NCBI RefSeq assembly: GCF_010728725.1
Contig: NZ_AP022606.1
Location: forward strand, 4,030,001-4,094,000
DNA from: Mycobacterium branderi
GTDB taxonomy: Bacteria > Actinomycetota > Actinomycetes > Mycobacteriales > Mycobacteriaceae
DNA: 64,000 nt
Reading direction: 5' to 3'
Part shown: piece by piece, positions 36,340-43,762 of the stretch
How positions within the stretch are numbered: the first letter of the stretch is position 1
Layout of the letters: each line of letters opens with the position of its first letter
Notes under the pieces: generated by a model
Databases searched by the model: none
Seen by the model: the letters and a program-made list of their open reading frames with translations, nothing else
Told to the model about the DNA's origin: nothing
Position numbers and translations under genes: made by a program

Positions 36340-37134
36340 TCAGGGCTTGGCGAATCCGGCCTGGTCCAGGATCTTCTGCCCGGTTTCGCCGGTCACCAGG
36401 TCGACGAACTTCTGCGCCAGCGCGGGGTGGGGCGCTTTCTTGAGCACGGCGATGGGATACACGTTGACCGCGTCGGCGGATTCGGGGAACTTCACCGTGG
36501 CGACCTTGTCGCCGGCGTTCACGGCATCGGTGATGTAGACCAGCCCGGCGTCGGCCTGCCCGGTGGTCACCTTGCCCAGGACGTCGGTCACATTCGGTTC
36601 CTCGCTGACCGGGCTGAGGTGCACACCGGTCTTGTCCTCGATGCGCCGGGCCGCGGCTCCGCACGGAACCGGTTGCTGGCACACCACCACGCTCAGCCCG
36701 GGTTTGGTGAGGTCGGCGAACGATTCCACCTTTTTCGGATTGCCCGGCGCGGTGACGATGACCAAGGTGTTCGACGCGAAGTTGACCGGGGTTCCGTTGA
36801 GCAACCCGGCGCTGGCCACGGTGTCCATTTGTGCGGTGTCCGCCGATGCGAAGACGTCTGCGGTGGCGCCCTGGGTCAGCTGCGTGGCCAGCTCCGAGGA
36901 GCCCGCGAAGTTGAAATCGACGCTGGCGCCGGGGTTGTCGGTCTTGAAGTGCTCGCCGATCTGGGTGAACGACGGTTTGAGCGACGCGGCGGCGAACACC
37001 AGGATGGACTGCCCGGGCGGTGGCGCTGAGGATGACGTTGACGCGGACGGCGACGTGGATTTCGAGCTGCACCCGACCAAATTCGCGACCAAGAGCAGCG
37101 ACGCAAAGCCGGCAAGCAACCAGGTCCGACGCAT
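36340..37134 (-). CDS. modA: Molybdate-binding lipoprotein
   Basis: The protein is 264 residues. A lipoprotein signal ends in VANLVGC, with C22 as the lipidation site, followed by a Ser/Pro-rich linker and the periplasmic-binding-protein domain starting ILVFAAASLKPSF, the oxyanion-binding start of ModA proteins. It captures molybdate outside the membrane and delivers it to ModBC. It is the first gene of modABC. No recognisable ModE site is seen in the 180 bp upstream, which it shares with the divergent SDR gene. Confidence 0.94.
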   Translation of the reverse strand: MRRTWLLAGFASLLLVANLVGCSSKSTSPSASTSSSAPPPGQSILVFAAASLKPSFTQIGEHFKTDNPGASVDFNFAGSSELATQLTQGATADVFASADTAQMDTVASAGLLNGTPVNFASNTLVIVTAPGNPKKVESFADLTKPGLSVVVCQQPVPCGAAARRIEDKTGVHLSPVSEEPNVTDVLGKVTTGQADAGLVYITDAVNAGDKVATVKFPESADAVNVYPIAVLKKAPHPALAQKFVDLVTGETGQKILDQAGFAKP

Positions 37135-37314
37135 GTCGTCAAACCTAGCGGGTCGGGGATGCGGGCGCTCGGAGTCGAACCGTTATCCAATGTTGTCCGC
37201 TTCGGTGGCGCGTCCGGAGTTCCGCGGGTAGCTACTGTCCAGTAACATTGGCGGGGATCGACGCCATCATGCGCTGAGACCCAGGTCTGGGTCCGGCGCT
37301 CACACGAGGAGGTC

Positions 37315-37992
37315 ATGGCGGTGGAGGTGCTGGTCACCGGGGGCGACACCGAACAGGGTCGCGTCGTTGCCGAAGGCTTTCGCGATGCCGGCCACAAAGT
37401 AACGCTGGTCGGTGCGCGACGCGAGGACCTCGAGGTGGTGGCCAAGGAACTCGACGCCGACGCCATCGTCTGCGACATCACCGACCCCGAAAGTCTGACC
37501 GAGGTGCGCGGCCTGTTCCCGCATCACCTGGACACGATCGTCAACGTGCCGGCGCCGCGCTGGGACGCCGGCGACCCGCGGGCTTACACGCTGGCCGATA
37601 TGGCGGGGGCGTGGCGCAGCGCGCTGGATGCCACCGTGCTTTCGGCGGTGCTGACCGTGCAGGCCGTCGGTGACCACCTTCGTTCGGGCGGCTCGATCGT
37701 GAGCGTCGTGCCGGAAAACCCGCGCCCCGGCAGCGCCGACGCCGCAGTCAAGGCCGCGCTCGCGAACTGGGTCGCCGGCCAGGCAACGGTCTTCGGCACC
37801 CGCGGCATCACGGTCAACGTCGTCGCGGCGGGCCGCAGCGCGCAGGCCGGCTATGAGGGCCTGAGTAGCACACCGCCATCCGCCGCCGCCGAGGTCGCCC
37901 GGATGGCGTTGTTCCTCACCACTCCGGCCGCTCGCCACATCACCGGCCAGGTGCTGCACGTCAGCCACGGCGCGCTGGCGCATTTCGCGTAG
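37315..37992 (+). CDS. Atypical short-chain dehydrogenase-like protein lacking the catalytic Tyr (Rv1856c-like)
   Basis: The protein is 225 residues with an SDR fold (VEVLVTGGDTEQGRVVAEGF, later ITGQVLHVSHGALAHF). The cofactor motif reads TGGDTEQG rather than TGxxxGxG, NNAG is replaced by NVPAP, and the YxxxK position reads DAAVK, so the catalytic Tyr is missing. The M. tuberculosis orthologue has the same kind of change. It may bind nucleotide or another ligand without oxidoreductase activity. GAGGAGG lies just before the ATG. It is followed 26 bp later by the luciferase-like gene. Confidence 0.85.
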   Translation: MAVEVLVTGGDTEQGRVVAEGFRDAGHKVTLVGARREDLEVVAKELDADAIVCDITDPESLTEVRGLFPHHLDTIVNVPAPRWDAGDPRAYTLADMAGAWRSALDATVLSAVLTVQAVGDHLRSGGSIVSVVPENPRPGSADAAVKAALANWVAGQATVFGTRGITVNVVAAGRSAQAGYEGLSSTPPSAAAEVARMALFLTTPAARHITGQVLHVSHGALAHFA

Positions 37993-38018
37993 CTGTCGCT
38001 GACGCTACGGTACGTAGC

Positions 38019-38924
38019 GTGACTATTCGGCTGGGACTACAGATCCCGAACTTCAGCTACGGCACCAGCGTCGAACAGCTCTTCCCCACCGTCATCGCGC
38101 AAGCCCGCGAGGCCGAATCCGCTGGATTCGACGCCGTTTTCGTGATGGATCACTTCTACCAGCTGCCCATGCTCGGCTCCCATGACCAGCCGATGCTGGA
38201 GGCTTACACCGCGTTGGGCGCCTTGGCGACAGCCACCGAACGAGTTCAGTTGGGCGCCTTGGTAACTGGCAACACCTACCGGAATCCGACATTGCTGGCC
38301 AAGATCGTCACCACCTTGGATGTGGTCAGTGCCGGACGGGCGATTCTCAGCGTTGGCACCGGCTGGTTCGAGCTCGAACATCGTCAACTCGGCTTCGAAT
38401 TCGGTTCTTTCACCGATCGATTCAACCGGCTGGAAGAAGCGCTGAAGATCCTGGACCCGATGATCAAGGGCCAGCCTTCGACGTTCTCCGGCAACTGGTA
38501 CACCACCGAATCGGCCATCGCCAATCCCCGTTTCCGCGACCGCATCCCGATCCTGATCGGCGGCAGCGGCGAGAAGAAGACGTTTTCGATCGCCGCACGC
38601 TACGCCGACCACCTCAACATCATCGGCGGTTTCGACGAGTTACCCCGCAAACTCGACGCGCTGGCCAAACGCTGCGACGAGGTCGGCCGCGATCCGGGCA
38701 CGCTGGAAACCAGCATGCTGGTGACAGCGCTGATCGACGACAACGCGTCACCGGACGTGATACCTCCACAAATGCGCCAGAACATGGTGGTCGGCAGTGC
38801 CGAATCCGTCGCCGACCAGATCAAGACAAAAGTGCTCGACGCCGGCGTAGACGGCGTGATCATCAACGTTCCGGTTTACACCCCGGGTGTTCTTGAGGCG
38901 GCCGGCAAAGCGCTAAGGCCTTAA
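38019..38924 (+). CDS. LLM-class (luciferase-like) oxidoreductase, probably F420-dependent (Rv1855c-like)
   Basis: The protein is 301 residues. The luciferase-like TIM barrel is shown by LGLQIPNFSYG, AESAGFDAVFVMDHFY, ALATATERVQLGALVTGNTYR and AILSVGTGWFELEH. The MxDHF and VTGN(T)xR segments are typical of F420-binding members. It would transfer hydride between F420 and an organic substrate. The GTG start is at 38019. It is convergent with the DUF7218-like gene, overlapping by 4 bp at the stops. Confidence 0.88.
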   Translation: MTIRLGLQIPNFSYGTSVEQLFPTVIAQAREAESAGFDAVFVMDHFYQLPMLGSHDQPMLEAYTALGALATATERVQLGALVTGNTYRNPTLLAKIVTTLDVVSAGRAILSVGTGWFELEHRQLGFEFGSFTDRFNRLEEALKILDPMIKGQPSTFSGNWYTTESAIANPRFRDRIPILIGGSGEKKTFSIAARYADHLNIIGGFDELPRKLDALAKRCDEVGRDPGTLETSMLVTALIDDNASPDVIPPQMRQNMVVGSAESVADQIKTKVLDAGVDGVIINVPVYTPGVLEAAGKALRP

Positions 38925-39154
38925 CTCGACTTCTTGCCGCCCTTACGGCCGGCGGCCTTTTTCTGAGCCGTGTTGCCGCCGCTGCCTGATCCGCTGCTGC
39001 GTCTGCTCTGGCTGCTGCCTGAGCTCTTGCCGCCTCTACTGGAGGATCCGGGCGAATTCGAAATCGCCGCGGCCCGCGATTTGCTCATTCCTTTCTTGCG
39101 CAAGCCCTCGTATTGTTTGTCGTTTTTGACGCTTGGACCGTGATCTTTTGCCAT
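38921..39154 (-). CDS. Small basic Ser/Gly/Lys-rich protein (DUF7218-like)
   Basis: This is a 77-residue protein beginning MAKDHGPSVKNDKQYEGLRK, then KGMSKSRAAAISNSPG, the conserved front of a small actinobacterial family. It ends in a low-complexity Ser/Gly stretch and a lysine-rich tail (KKAAGRKGGKKSS). It is sometimes labelled plasmid-stabilisation-like, without evidence. The ATG at 39152-39154 has a perfect AAAGGAGG site; an upstream in-frame extension lacks one. The strong basic charge suggests nucleic acid or polyanion binding (inference). Confidence 0.8.
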   Translation of the reverse strand: MAKDHGPSVKNDKQYEGLRKKGMSKSRAAAISNSPGSSSRGGKSSGSSQSRRSSGSGSGGNTAQKKAAGRKGGKKSS

Positions 39155-39321
39155 TTCCGCCTCCTTTGACAGTGCTTCGGATACCCGCTTTGGCGCCGGG
39201 AGCCACGTCACGGTCGAGGGCCACCGGTGTGGCTGATCACACAGCGTCGGCGTCGATTGCTGCCAAGCCGGGCGACTACCGTGTTAATGAACGCAGTCGC
39301 CGTCGAGGAGCAACCCCCACC

Positions 39322-40710
39322 ATGAGTGCCCAACCCGAAGACACTGCTGCACCTAATCGCCGCCATCGTGTCGTCGTCATCGGATCCGGATTCGGCGGGC
39401 TGAACGCGGTCAAAAAGCTCAAGCGCGCCGACGTCGACATCAAGTTGATTGCCCGCACCACCCATCACCTGTTCCAACCGATGCTGTACCAGGTCGCGAC
39501 CGGCATCGTCGCAGAAGGCGCCATCGCGCCACCGACCCGCGTCATCCTGCGCAAACAGCGCAACGTCCAGGTGCTGCTCGGCGACGTCACCCACATCGAT
39601 CTGGCCGGCAAGTTCGTCGTCTCGGAGTTGCTCGGCCACACGTACGAGACCCCGTACGACAGCCTGATCATCGCCGCGGGCGCGGGGCAGTCCTACTTCG
39701 GCAACGACCATTTCGCCGAATTCGCACCGGGAATGAAGTCGATCGACGACGCGCTGGAATTGCGCGGTCGCATCCTGAGCGCATTCGAACAAGCGGAACG
39801 GTCCAACGATCCCGAGCGGCGCAAGAAGCTACTGACCTTCACGGTGGTCGGTGCCGGTCCGACCGGTGTGGAGATGGCGGGTCAAATTGCCGAGCTTGCC
39901 GAGTACACACTGAAAGGCACATTCCGGCACATCGATCCGACGAAGGCACGAGTGATCCTGCTCGACGCCGCCCCCGCCGTCCTGCCGCCGATGGGTGAAA
40001 AGCTTGGCAAAAAGGCCGCCGCTCGGCTGCAGAAGATGGGCGTCGAAATCCAATTGGGCGCGATGGTCACCGATGTCGACCGCAACGGCATCACGGTCAA
40101 GGACTCCGACGGCACCATTCGGCGGATCGAGTCGGCGTGCAAGGTGTGGTCGGCCGGAGTGTCCGCCAGCCCACTGGGCCGGGATCTGGCCCGGCAATCG
40201 GGGGTCGAACTGGACCGTGCCGGGCGGGTGAAGGTGTTGCCCGACCTGACGATCCCGGGGCACCCGAACGTGTTCGTCGTCGGTGACATGGCGGCCGTCG
40301 ACGGCGTGCCGGGTGTCGCGCAGGGCGCCATCCAGGGCGCCAAGTACGCCGCGACCACCATCAAGGCCGAGCTCGCCGGGGCCAATCCGGCCGAGCGCGA
40401 GCCGTTCCAGTACTTCGACAAGGGCTCGATGGCCACCGTGTCGAGGTACTCGGCGGTGGCCAAGATCGGCCCGCTGGAATTCGGCGGCCTGATCGCCTGG
40501 CTGGCGTGGCTGATGCTGCACTTGGTCTACCTGATCGGCTTCAAAAACAAGGTCACCACGGTGTTGTCGTGGATGGTGACATTTTTGAGCGGTCGCCGCG
40601 GCCAGCTGACGATCACCGAACAGCAGGCGTTCGCCCGCACCCGGCTCGAGCAGCTGGCGGTGCTCGCCGCCGAGGCGCATCAGGGCGAGGCGACCAAAGC
40701 GGCCAGCTAA
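39322..40710 (+). CDS. ndh: Type II NADH:menaquinone oxidoreductase
   Basis: The protein is 462 residues (M. tuberculosis Ndh: 463). FAD-binding HRVVVIGSGFGGLNAVKKL lies at residues 15-33, NADH-binding FTVVGAGPTGVEMAGQIAEL near 175 and VFVVGDMAAVDGVPG near 318. A C-terminal hydrophobic helix, LIAWLAWLMLHLVYLIGF, anchors it in the membrane. It is a non-proton-pumping NADH dehydrogenase feeding menaquinone. The ATG at 39322 is used. Its stop overlaps the convergent thioesterase gene by 4 bp. In M. tuberculosis the urease operon lies next to it; it is missing here. Confidence 0.97.
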   Translation: MSAQPEDTAAPNRRHRVVVIGSGFGGLNAVKKLKRADVDIKLIARTTHHLFQPMLYQVATGIVAEGAIAPPTRVILRKQRNVQVLLGDVTHIDLAGKFVVSELLGHTYETPYDSLIIAAGAGQSYFGNDHFAEFAPGMKSIDDALELRGRILSAFEQAERSNDPERRKKLLTFTVVGAGPTGVEMAGQIAELAEYTLKGTFRHIDPTKARVILLDAAPAVLPPMGEKLGKKAAARLQKMGVEIQLGAMVTDVDRNGITVKDSDGTIRRIESACKVWSAGVSASPLGRDLARQSGVELDRAGRVKVLPDLTIPGHPNVFVVGDMAAVDGVPGVAQGAIQGAKYAATTIKAELAGANPAEREPFQYFDKGSMATVSRYSAVAKIGPLEFGGLIAWLAWLMLHLVYLIGFKNKVTTVLSWMVTFLSGRRGQLTITEQQAFARTRLEQLAVLAAEAHQGEATKAAS

Positions 40711-41129
40711 CCCGGCGGCGTTTCGAGGTTTTGCAGCCGCACCTGCCCCCGGGCGACCAGCCGCTCGTCGGGTCCGGTGACGGTGACGAGCCAGAGTTGC
40801 TGCAGCCGGCCGCGGTGCACCGGTTCGGCCCGGCCGTACACCATGCCGCTGCTGATGGCGCGCAGGAAGTCGGTGTTGTTGTTGACGCCGACGACGGCGC
40901 CGCCGCCGTGCTCGCTCAGCCAGGTATAGGCGGCCACACTGGCCATGCTCTCGACCATCGAGCAGTACACACCGCCATGCACAATCCCGAAGGGCTGCAA
41001 CAGCTTTGGCTGAACCTCGAGCTGCGCACGCGCGCCGTCCGCAGTGAGCTCGGTGAAGACCAGCCCGAGGTGGTTGTCGAACGGTGCGCCGAATTCGGGC
41101 GGCACGACGGATCCTGGCAGCGGTTGCAC
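40707..41129 (-). CDS. Hot-dog thioesterase family protein (Rv1847-like)
   Basis: The protein is 140 residues from a GTG at 41127-41129, the same length as M. tuberculosis Rv1847 and closely alike (FGIVHGGVYCSMVESMAS, VVGVNNNTDFLRAISSGMVYG). The HGG followed by an acidic helix is the PaaI/YbgC-type CoA thioesterase signature. The longer open frame adds 13 codons with no conserved features. It probably hydrolyses a hydroxybenzoyl- or acyl-CoA. An iron-box-like site lies 130 bp upstream. Confidence 0.9.
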   Translation of the reverse strand: MQPLPGSVVPPEFGAPFDNHLGLVFTELTADGARAQLEVQPKLLQPFGIVHGGVYCSMVESMASVAAYTWLSEHGGGAVVGVNNNTDFLRAISSGMVYGRAEPVHRGRLQQLWLVTVTGPDERLVARGQVRLQNLETPPG

Positions 41130-41253
41130 GCCCTTGTGTCTACACCAACACGGGCGAGCCCCGCGCACCAGGCACGGGGCTCGCCGATCGAGTTGACCGG
41201 GGGTCGCTGCAGCCCTCAGGACTCTCCGCGGCCATTGCGTAGCTCGATAAAAC

Positions 41254-42056
41254 TCAGCATAGGCAAGGCTGTCCTAACTTGGCAAGGGGTCGTCGCCCGG
41301 CCGGGCCGCGCACCGGCAGCCCGAAGCCGACCAGCGCGTCGAGCACGGCTTGGCCTCGTCGCATGGCGCTGCCCTCGTCGAGGGTGGTCAGCTGCGGCAA
41401 CTGTGTCGCGGTCGCCACCACGGTGGACCCGACGATCTGCCACATCGCCGCCACTGAAAGCGCTCCGAAGCTGACCGTATGCAAGCGGGCAAACAGTGGC
41501 GCCAACGTCCGGTGGCAGCGGTGCGCCACCCACGTCGTCAACGCGGCCTCACTCGGTAGCCGCACCATCGCCTCGATCGGCTCGCCGGCGAAGCACGGGT
41601 CGTCGGGCAGCGCACGCAGCGTGGGGTCGACCACCGCCGCCCAGTCGCGCCCTCGGCGTCGACATGAACCCACAGGTTCTCGATGCCGGTGTCCCAGGCC
41701 CGGCCCTCCAGGACCACCAGCGCAACGACACGCCCGATCACCGTATGGACCAGTGTGGCCGCCAGGTCCCTGGCGGCGGAGCGCACATCCATATCGGCGG
41801 CGGCACAGTCGAACATCACCTGTAACCGGTCGGTGGTGACGGCCGATGCCAGTGGCCACCACCGCCGCAGCGAGACGTCGGAGAGCACCGCGACGCCGTA
41901 CACCCGTGGGCTGTGCGGATACAGCTCGCGAAGCCGCTGGCTTGATTGGTGCAGTGGCAGCATCTGCCGAATGGTCATCGCTGCGATCAGCGGGTCGTCC
42001 ACCTGAGCCGGCAACGGGGCCTCCTCCGCGATAGTAAGTTTGGTTAGGCTAGCCAT
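41254..42056 (-). pseudogene. Frameshifted gene with an IdeR box at its start
   Basis: Two overlapping minus-strand frames together read as one protein of about 267 residues starting MASLTKLTIAEEAPLPAQ. The first frame reaches VHVDAEG and the second resumes at RDWAAVVDPTLRALPDD. A missing G in a run of G (3 instead of 4, at about 41650-41652) explains the switch. The C-terminal half contains HRCHRTLAPLFARLHTVSFG. I do not recognise the family; an iron-related reductase or siderophore-linked role is suggested only by the iron box. It is inserted between the Rv1847- and Rv1846c-like genes, which are adjacent in M. tuberculosis. A sequencing error is possible. Confidence 0.65.
41259..41277 (-). 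promoter_or_regulatory. Candidate IdeR box upstream of the Rv1847-like gene
   Basis: ATAGGCAAGGCTGTCCTAA matches 14 of 19 positions of the IdeR consensus, with the outer half-sites TAGG and CCTAA conserved. It overlaps the last codons of the frameshifted gene and lies 130 bp ahead of the thioesterase start, so it most likely controls the thioesterase. Confidence 0.5.
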
Positions 42057-42057
42057 A
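42039..42057 (-). promoter_or_regulatory. IdeR box overlapping a start codon
   Basis: TTTGGTTAGGCTAGCCATA matches 15 of 19 positions of the IdeR consensus, with the central GGTTAGGCTA intact. The complement of CAT at 42054-42056 is the likely ATG of the frameshifted gene, so IdeR bound here would cover its start. It may also affect the divergent blaI promoter, 196 bp away. Confidence 0.65.
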
Positions 42058-42252
42058 CTTACCGTTGGGCAGCAACCCGGGGGAAGACTGTGACGACTTT
42101 CACACTGGTGTGCAATAGCGTTGGTTATGGCCGGTTCCCGCAGGCCGATAGATCGTGTCACGATGGATTGAGGGTGGACGCCAGAGCGCTCGGTACGACG
42201 GTCGGTAGTAAGCCGGAGTACGCTGGCCTCATTGCTCAGGAGATGAACGGAT

Positions 42253-42669
42253 ATGGCTAAGCTGACGCGTCTGGGGGATCTCGAACGGGCGGTGATGGAC
42301 CATCTCTGGTCTGCGCCGGAACCGCAAACTGTTCGCCAGGTGCACGAAGCGTTGTCTGTGCAGCGCGACCTGGCCTACACGACGGTGATGACCGTCTTGC
42401 AGCGGTTGGCCAAGAAGAACCTGGTCTCCCAAATCCGCGACGACCGTGCGCACCGCTACACACCGGTGCATGGGCGCGACGAACTGGTCGCCGGGCTCAT
42501 GGTCGACGCGCTGGATCAGGCCGCGGACTCCGGCAGCCGGCAGGCGGCGCTGGTGCATTTCGTCGAGCGGGTCGGCGCCGATGAGGCAGAGGCGCTGCGG
42601 CGGGCACTCGACGAATTGGAATCCGGCCATCCCAGCACCCGAACCGCTGGCGATCAAGCCGAGGGCTGA
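42253..42669 (+). CDS. blaI: BlaI-family winged-helix repressor
   Basis: The protein is 138 residues, the length of M. tuberculosis BlaI (Rv1846c), and very similar: LGDLERAVMDHLWSAPEPQTVRQVHEAL, then LAYTTVMTVLQRLAKKNLVSQ as the recognition helix region, and a C-terminal dimerisation helix. BlaI represses beta-lactamase and related genes, including its own operon, until a membrane sensor signals. AGGAGATG lies ahead of the ATG. It is followed 14 bp later by the M56 sensor-protease gene. Confidence 0.94.
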   Translation: MAKLTRLGDLERAVMDHLWSAPEPQTVRQVHEALSVQRDLAYTTVMTVLQRLAKKNLVSQIRDDRAHRYTPVHGRDELVAGLMVDALDQAADSGSRQAALVHFVERVGADEAEALRRALDELESGHPSTRTAGDQAEG

Positions 42670-42683
42670 GGGAGACTGGCAGC

Positions 42684-43634
42684 GTGTCCGCGCTGGCCTT
42701 CACCATCCTCGCGGTGCTGCTGGTCGGCCCGGTGCCGGCCCTTCTGGCACGAGCGACCTGGCCGTTGCGCGCACCGCGAGCAGCGATGGTGTTGTGGCAG
42801 GCGATCGCCGTGGCCGCAGTGCTCTCGGCATTCAGCGCCGGTATCGCGATCGCTAGTCGGCTGTTGATGCCCGGGCCCGACGGGCGCCCCACCGCCAGCG
42901 TCCTCGGTGACATCGGGCGGCTCGGCTGGCCTCTATGGCTGCTGTATGTCGGCGTTTTCGCGGTCACCGTGCTGGTCGGCGCGCGGCTGGCGGTTGCCGT
43001 CCTGCGGGTGGCCATTGCCACCCGGCGGCGCCGGGCGCACCACCGGATGCTGGTCGACCTGCTCGGCGTCGGCCACGACGCGGTGCCCACCCGGACCGGC
43101 GCCCGACCCCGCGACCTGCGGATCCTCGAAGTGGCGCAACCCCTCGCCTATTGCCTGCCCGGTGTACGCAGCCGCGTGGTGCTCAGCGAGGGCGCGCTGA
43201 CCAGCCTCACCGACGCGGAGGTCGCGGCCATCCTCAGCCACGAGCGGGCGCACCTGCGCGCCCGTCACGACCTCGTGCTGGAAGCCTTCACCGCGGTACG
43301 CGCCGCATTCCCGCGGATTGTCCGCAGCACCAGCGCGCTGAACTCGGTCCAGCTGCTCGTCGAGCTGCTTGCCGACGACGCCGCGGTGCGGGTGGTCGGC
43401 CGCACTCCCCTGGCCCGCGCCTTGGTGGCCTGTGCATCCGGGCACACACCGTCGGGAGCGCTGGCGGCCGGCGGGCCTACCACGGTAGTGCGGGTGCGCC
43501 GGCTGTCCGGGCGCGGCAACAGCCTGATGCTGTCGATCGGTGCCTACCTGGCGGCGGCCGCCGTGCTGGTGGTGCCGACGATCGCGCTGGCCGTGCCGTG
43601 GCTCACGGAACTGGAACGGCTGTTCATCGGCTAG
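42684..43634 (+). CDS. M56-family membrane metalloprotease (BlaR1-like, Rv1845c-like)
   Basis: The protein is 316 residues. Membrane helices lie at the N-terminus (SALAFTILAVLLVGPVPAL), around 35-60, 80-110, and at the C-terminus. The zinc protease motif is ILSHERAHLRARHD (HExxH) near residue 185. There is no extracellular penicillin-binding sensor domain, as in Rv1845c. Partnered with BlaI, it presumably triggers repressor cleavage. The GTG start at 42684 has GGGAG about 10 bases upstream. A repeat element begins at its stop codon. Confidence 0.9.
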   Translation: MSALAFTILAVLLVGPVPALLARATWPLRAPRAAMVLWQAIAVAAVLSAFSAGIAIASRLLMPGPDGRPTASVLGDIGRLGWPLWLLYVGVFAVTVLVGARLAVAVLRVAIATRRRRAHHRMLVDLLGVGHDAVPTRTGARPRDLRILEVAQPLAYCLPGVRSRVVLSEGALTSLTDAEVAAILSHERAHLRARHDLVLEAFTAVRAAFPRIVRSTSALNSVQLLVELLADDAAVRVVGRTPLARALVACASGHTPSGALAAGGPTTVVRVRRLSGRGNSLMLSIGAYLAAAAVLVVPTIALAVPWLTELERLFIG

Positions 43635-43693
43635 CGGCGACCGGGCGAGCGGCGATCGCAAGCGCGGCGAAGCCGGGCGCAGCGGGTCGCCGC
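43634..43693. repeat. Dispersed extragenic repeat with hairpin ends, copy 1
   Basis: The 45 bases 43649-43693 match, in inverse orientation, 63821-63865 at 42 of 45 positions. The element here also has outer arms GCGGCGACC (43634-43642) and GGTCGCCGC (43685-43693), so it can form a hairpin straight after the M56 gene. It is probably a small extragenic palindrome of the kind scattered in mycobacterial genomes. Confidence 0.75.
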
Positions 43694-43762
43694 GAATGAG
43701 CCCTGTGCCACAGTGTTCGGTGCAAAGCTTTGACACGGGCCCCGAAACTGAGAGGCGGATAC

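Noticed and set aside
42181..42252. Possible BlaI operator in GGTAGTAAGCCGGAGTAC
   Set aside because: Only a weak dyad is present and I cannot match it confidently to the BlaI consensus.
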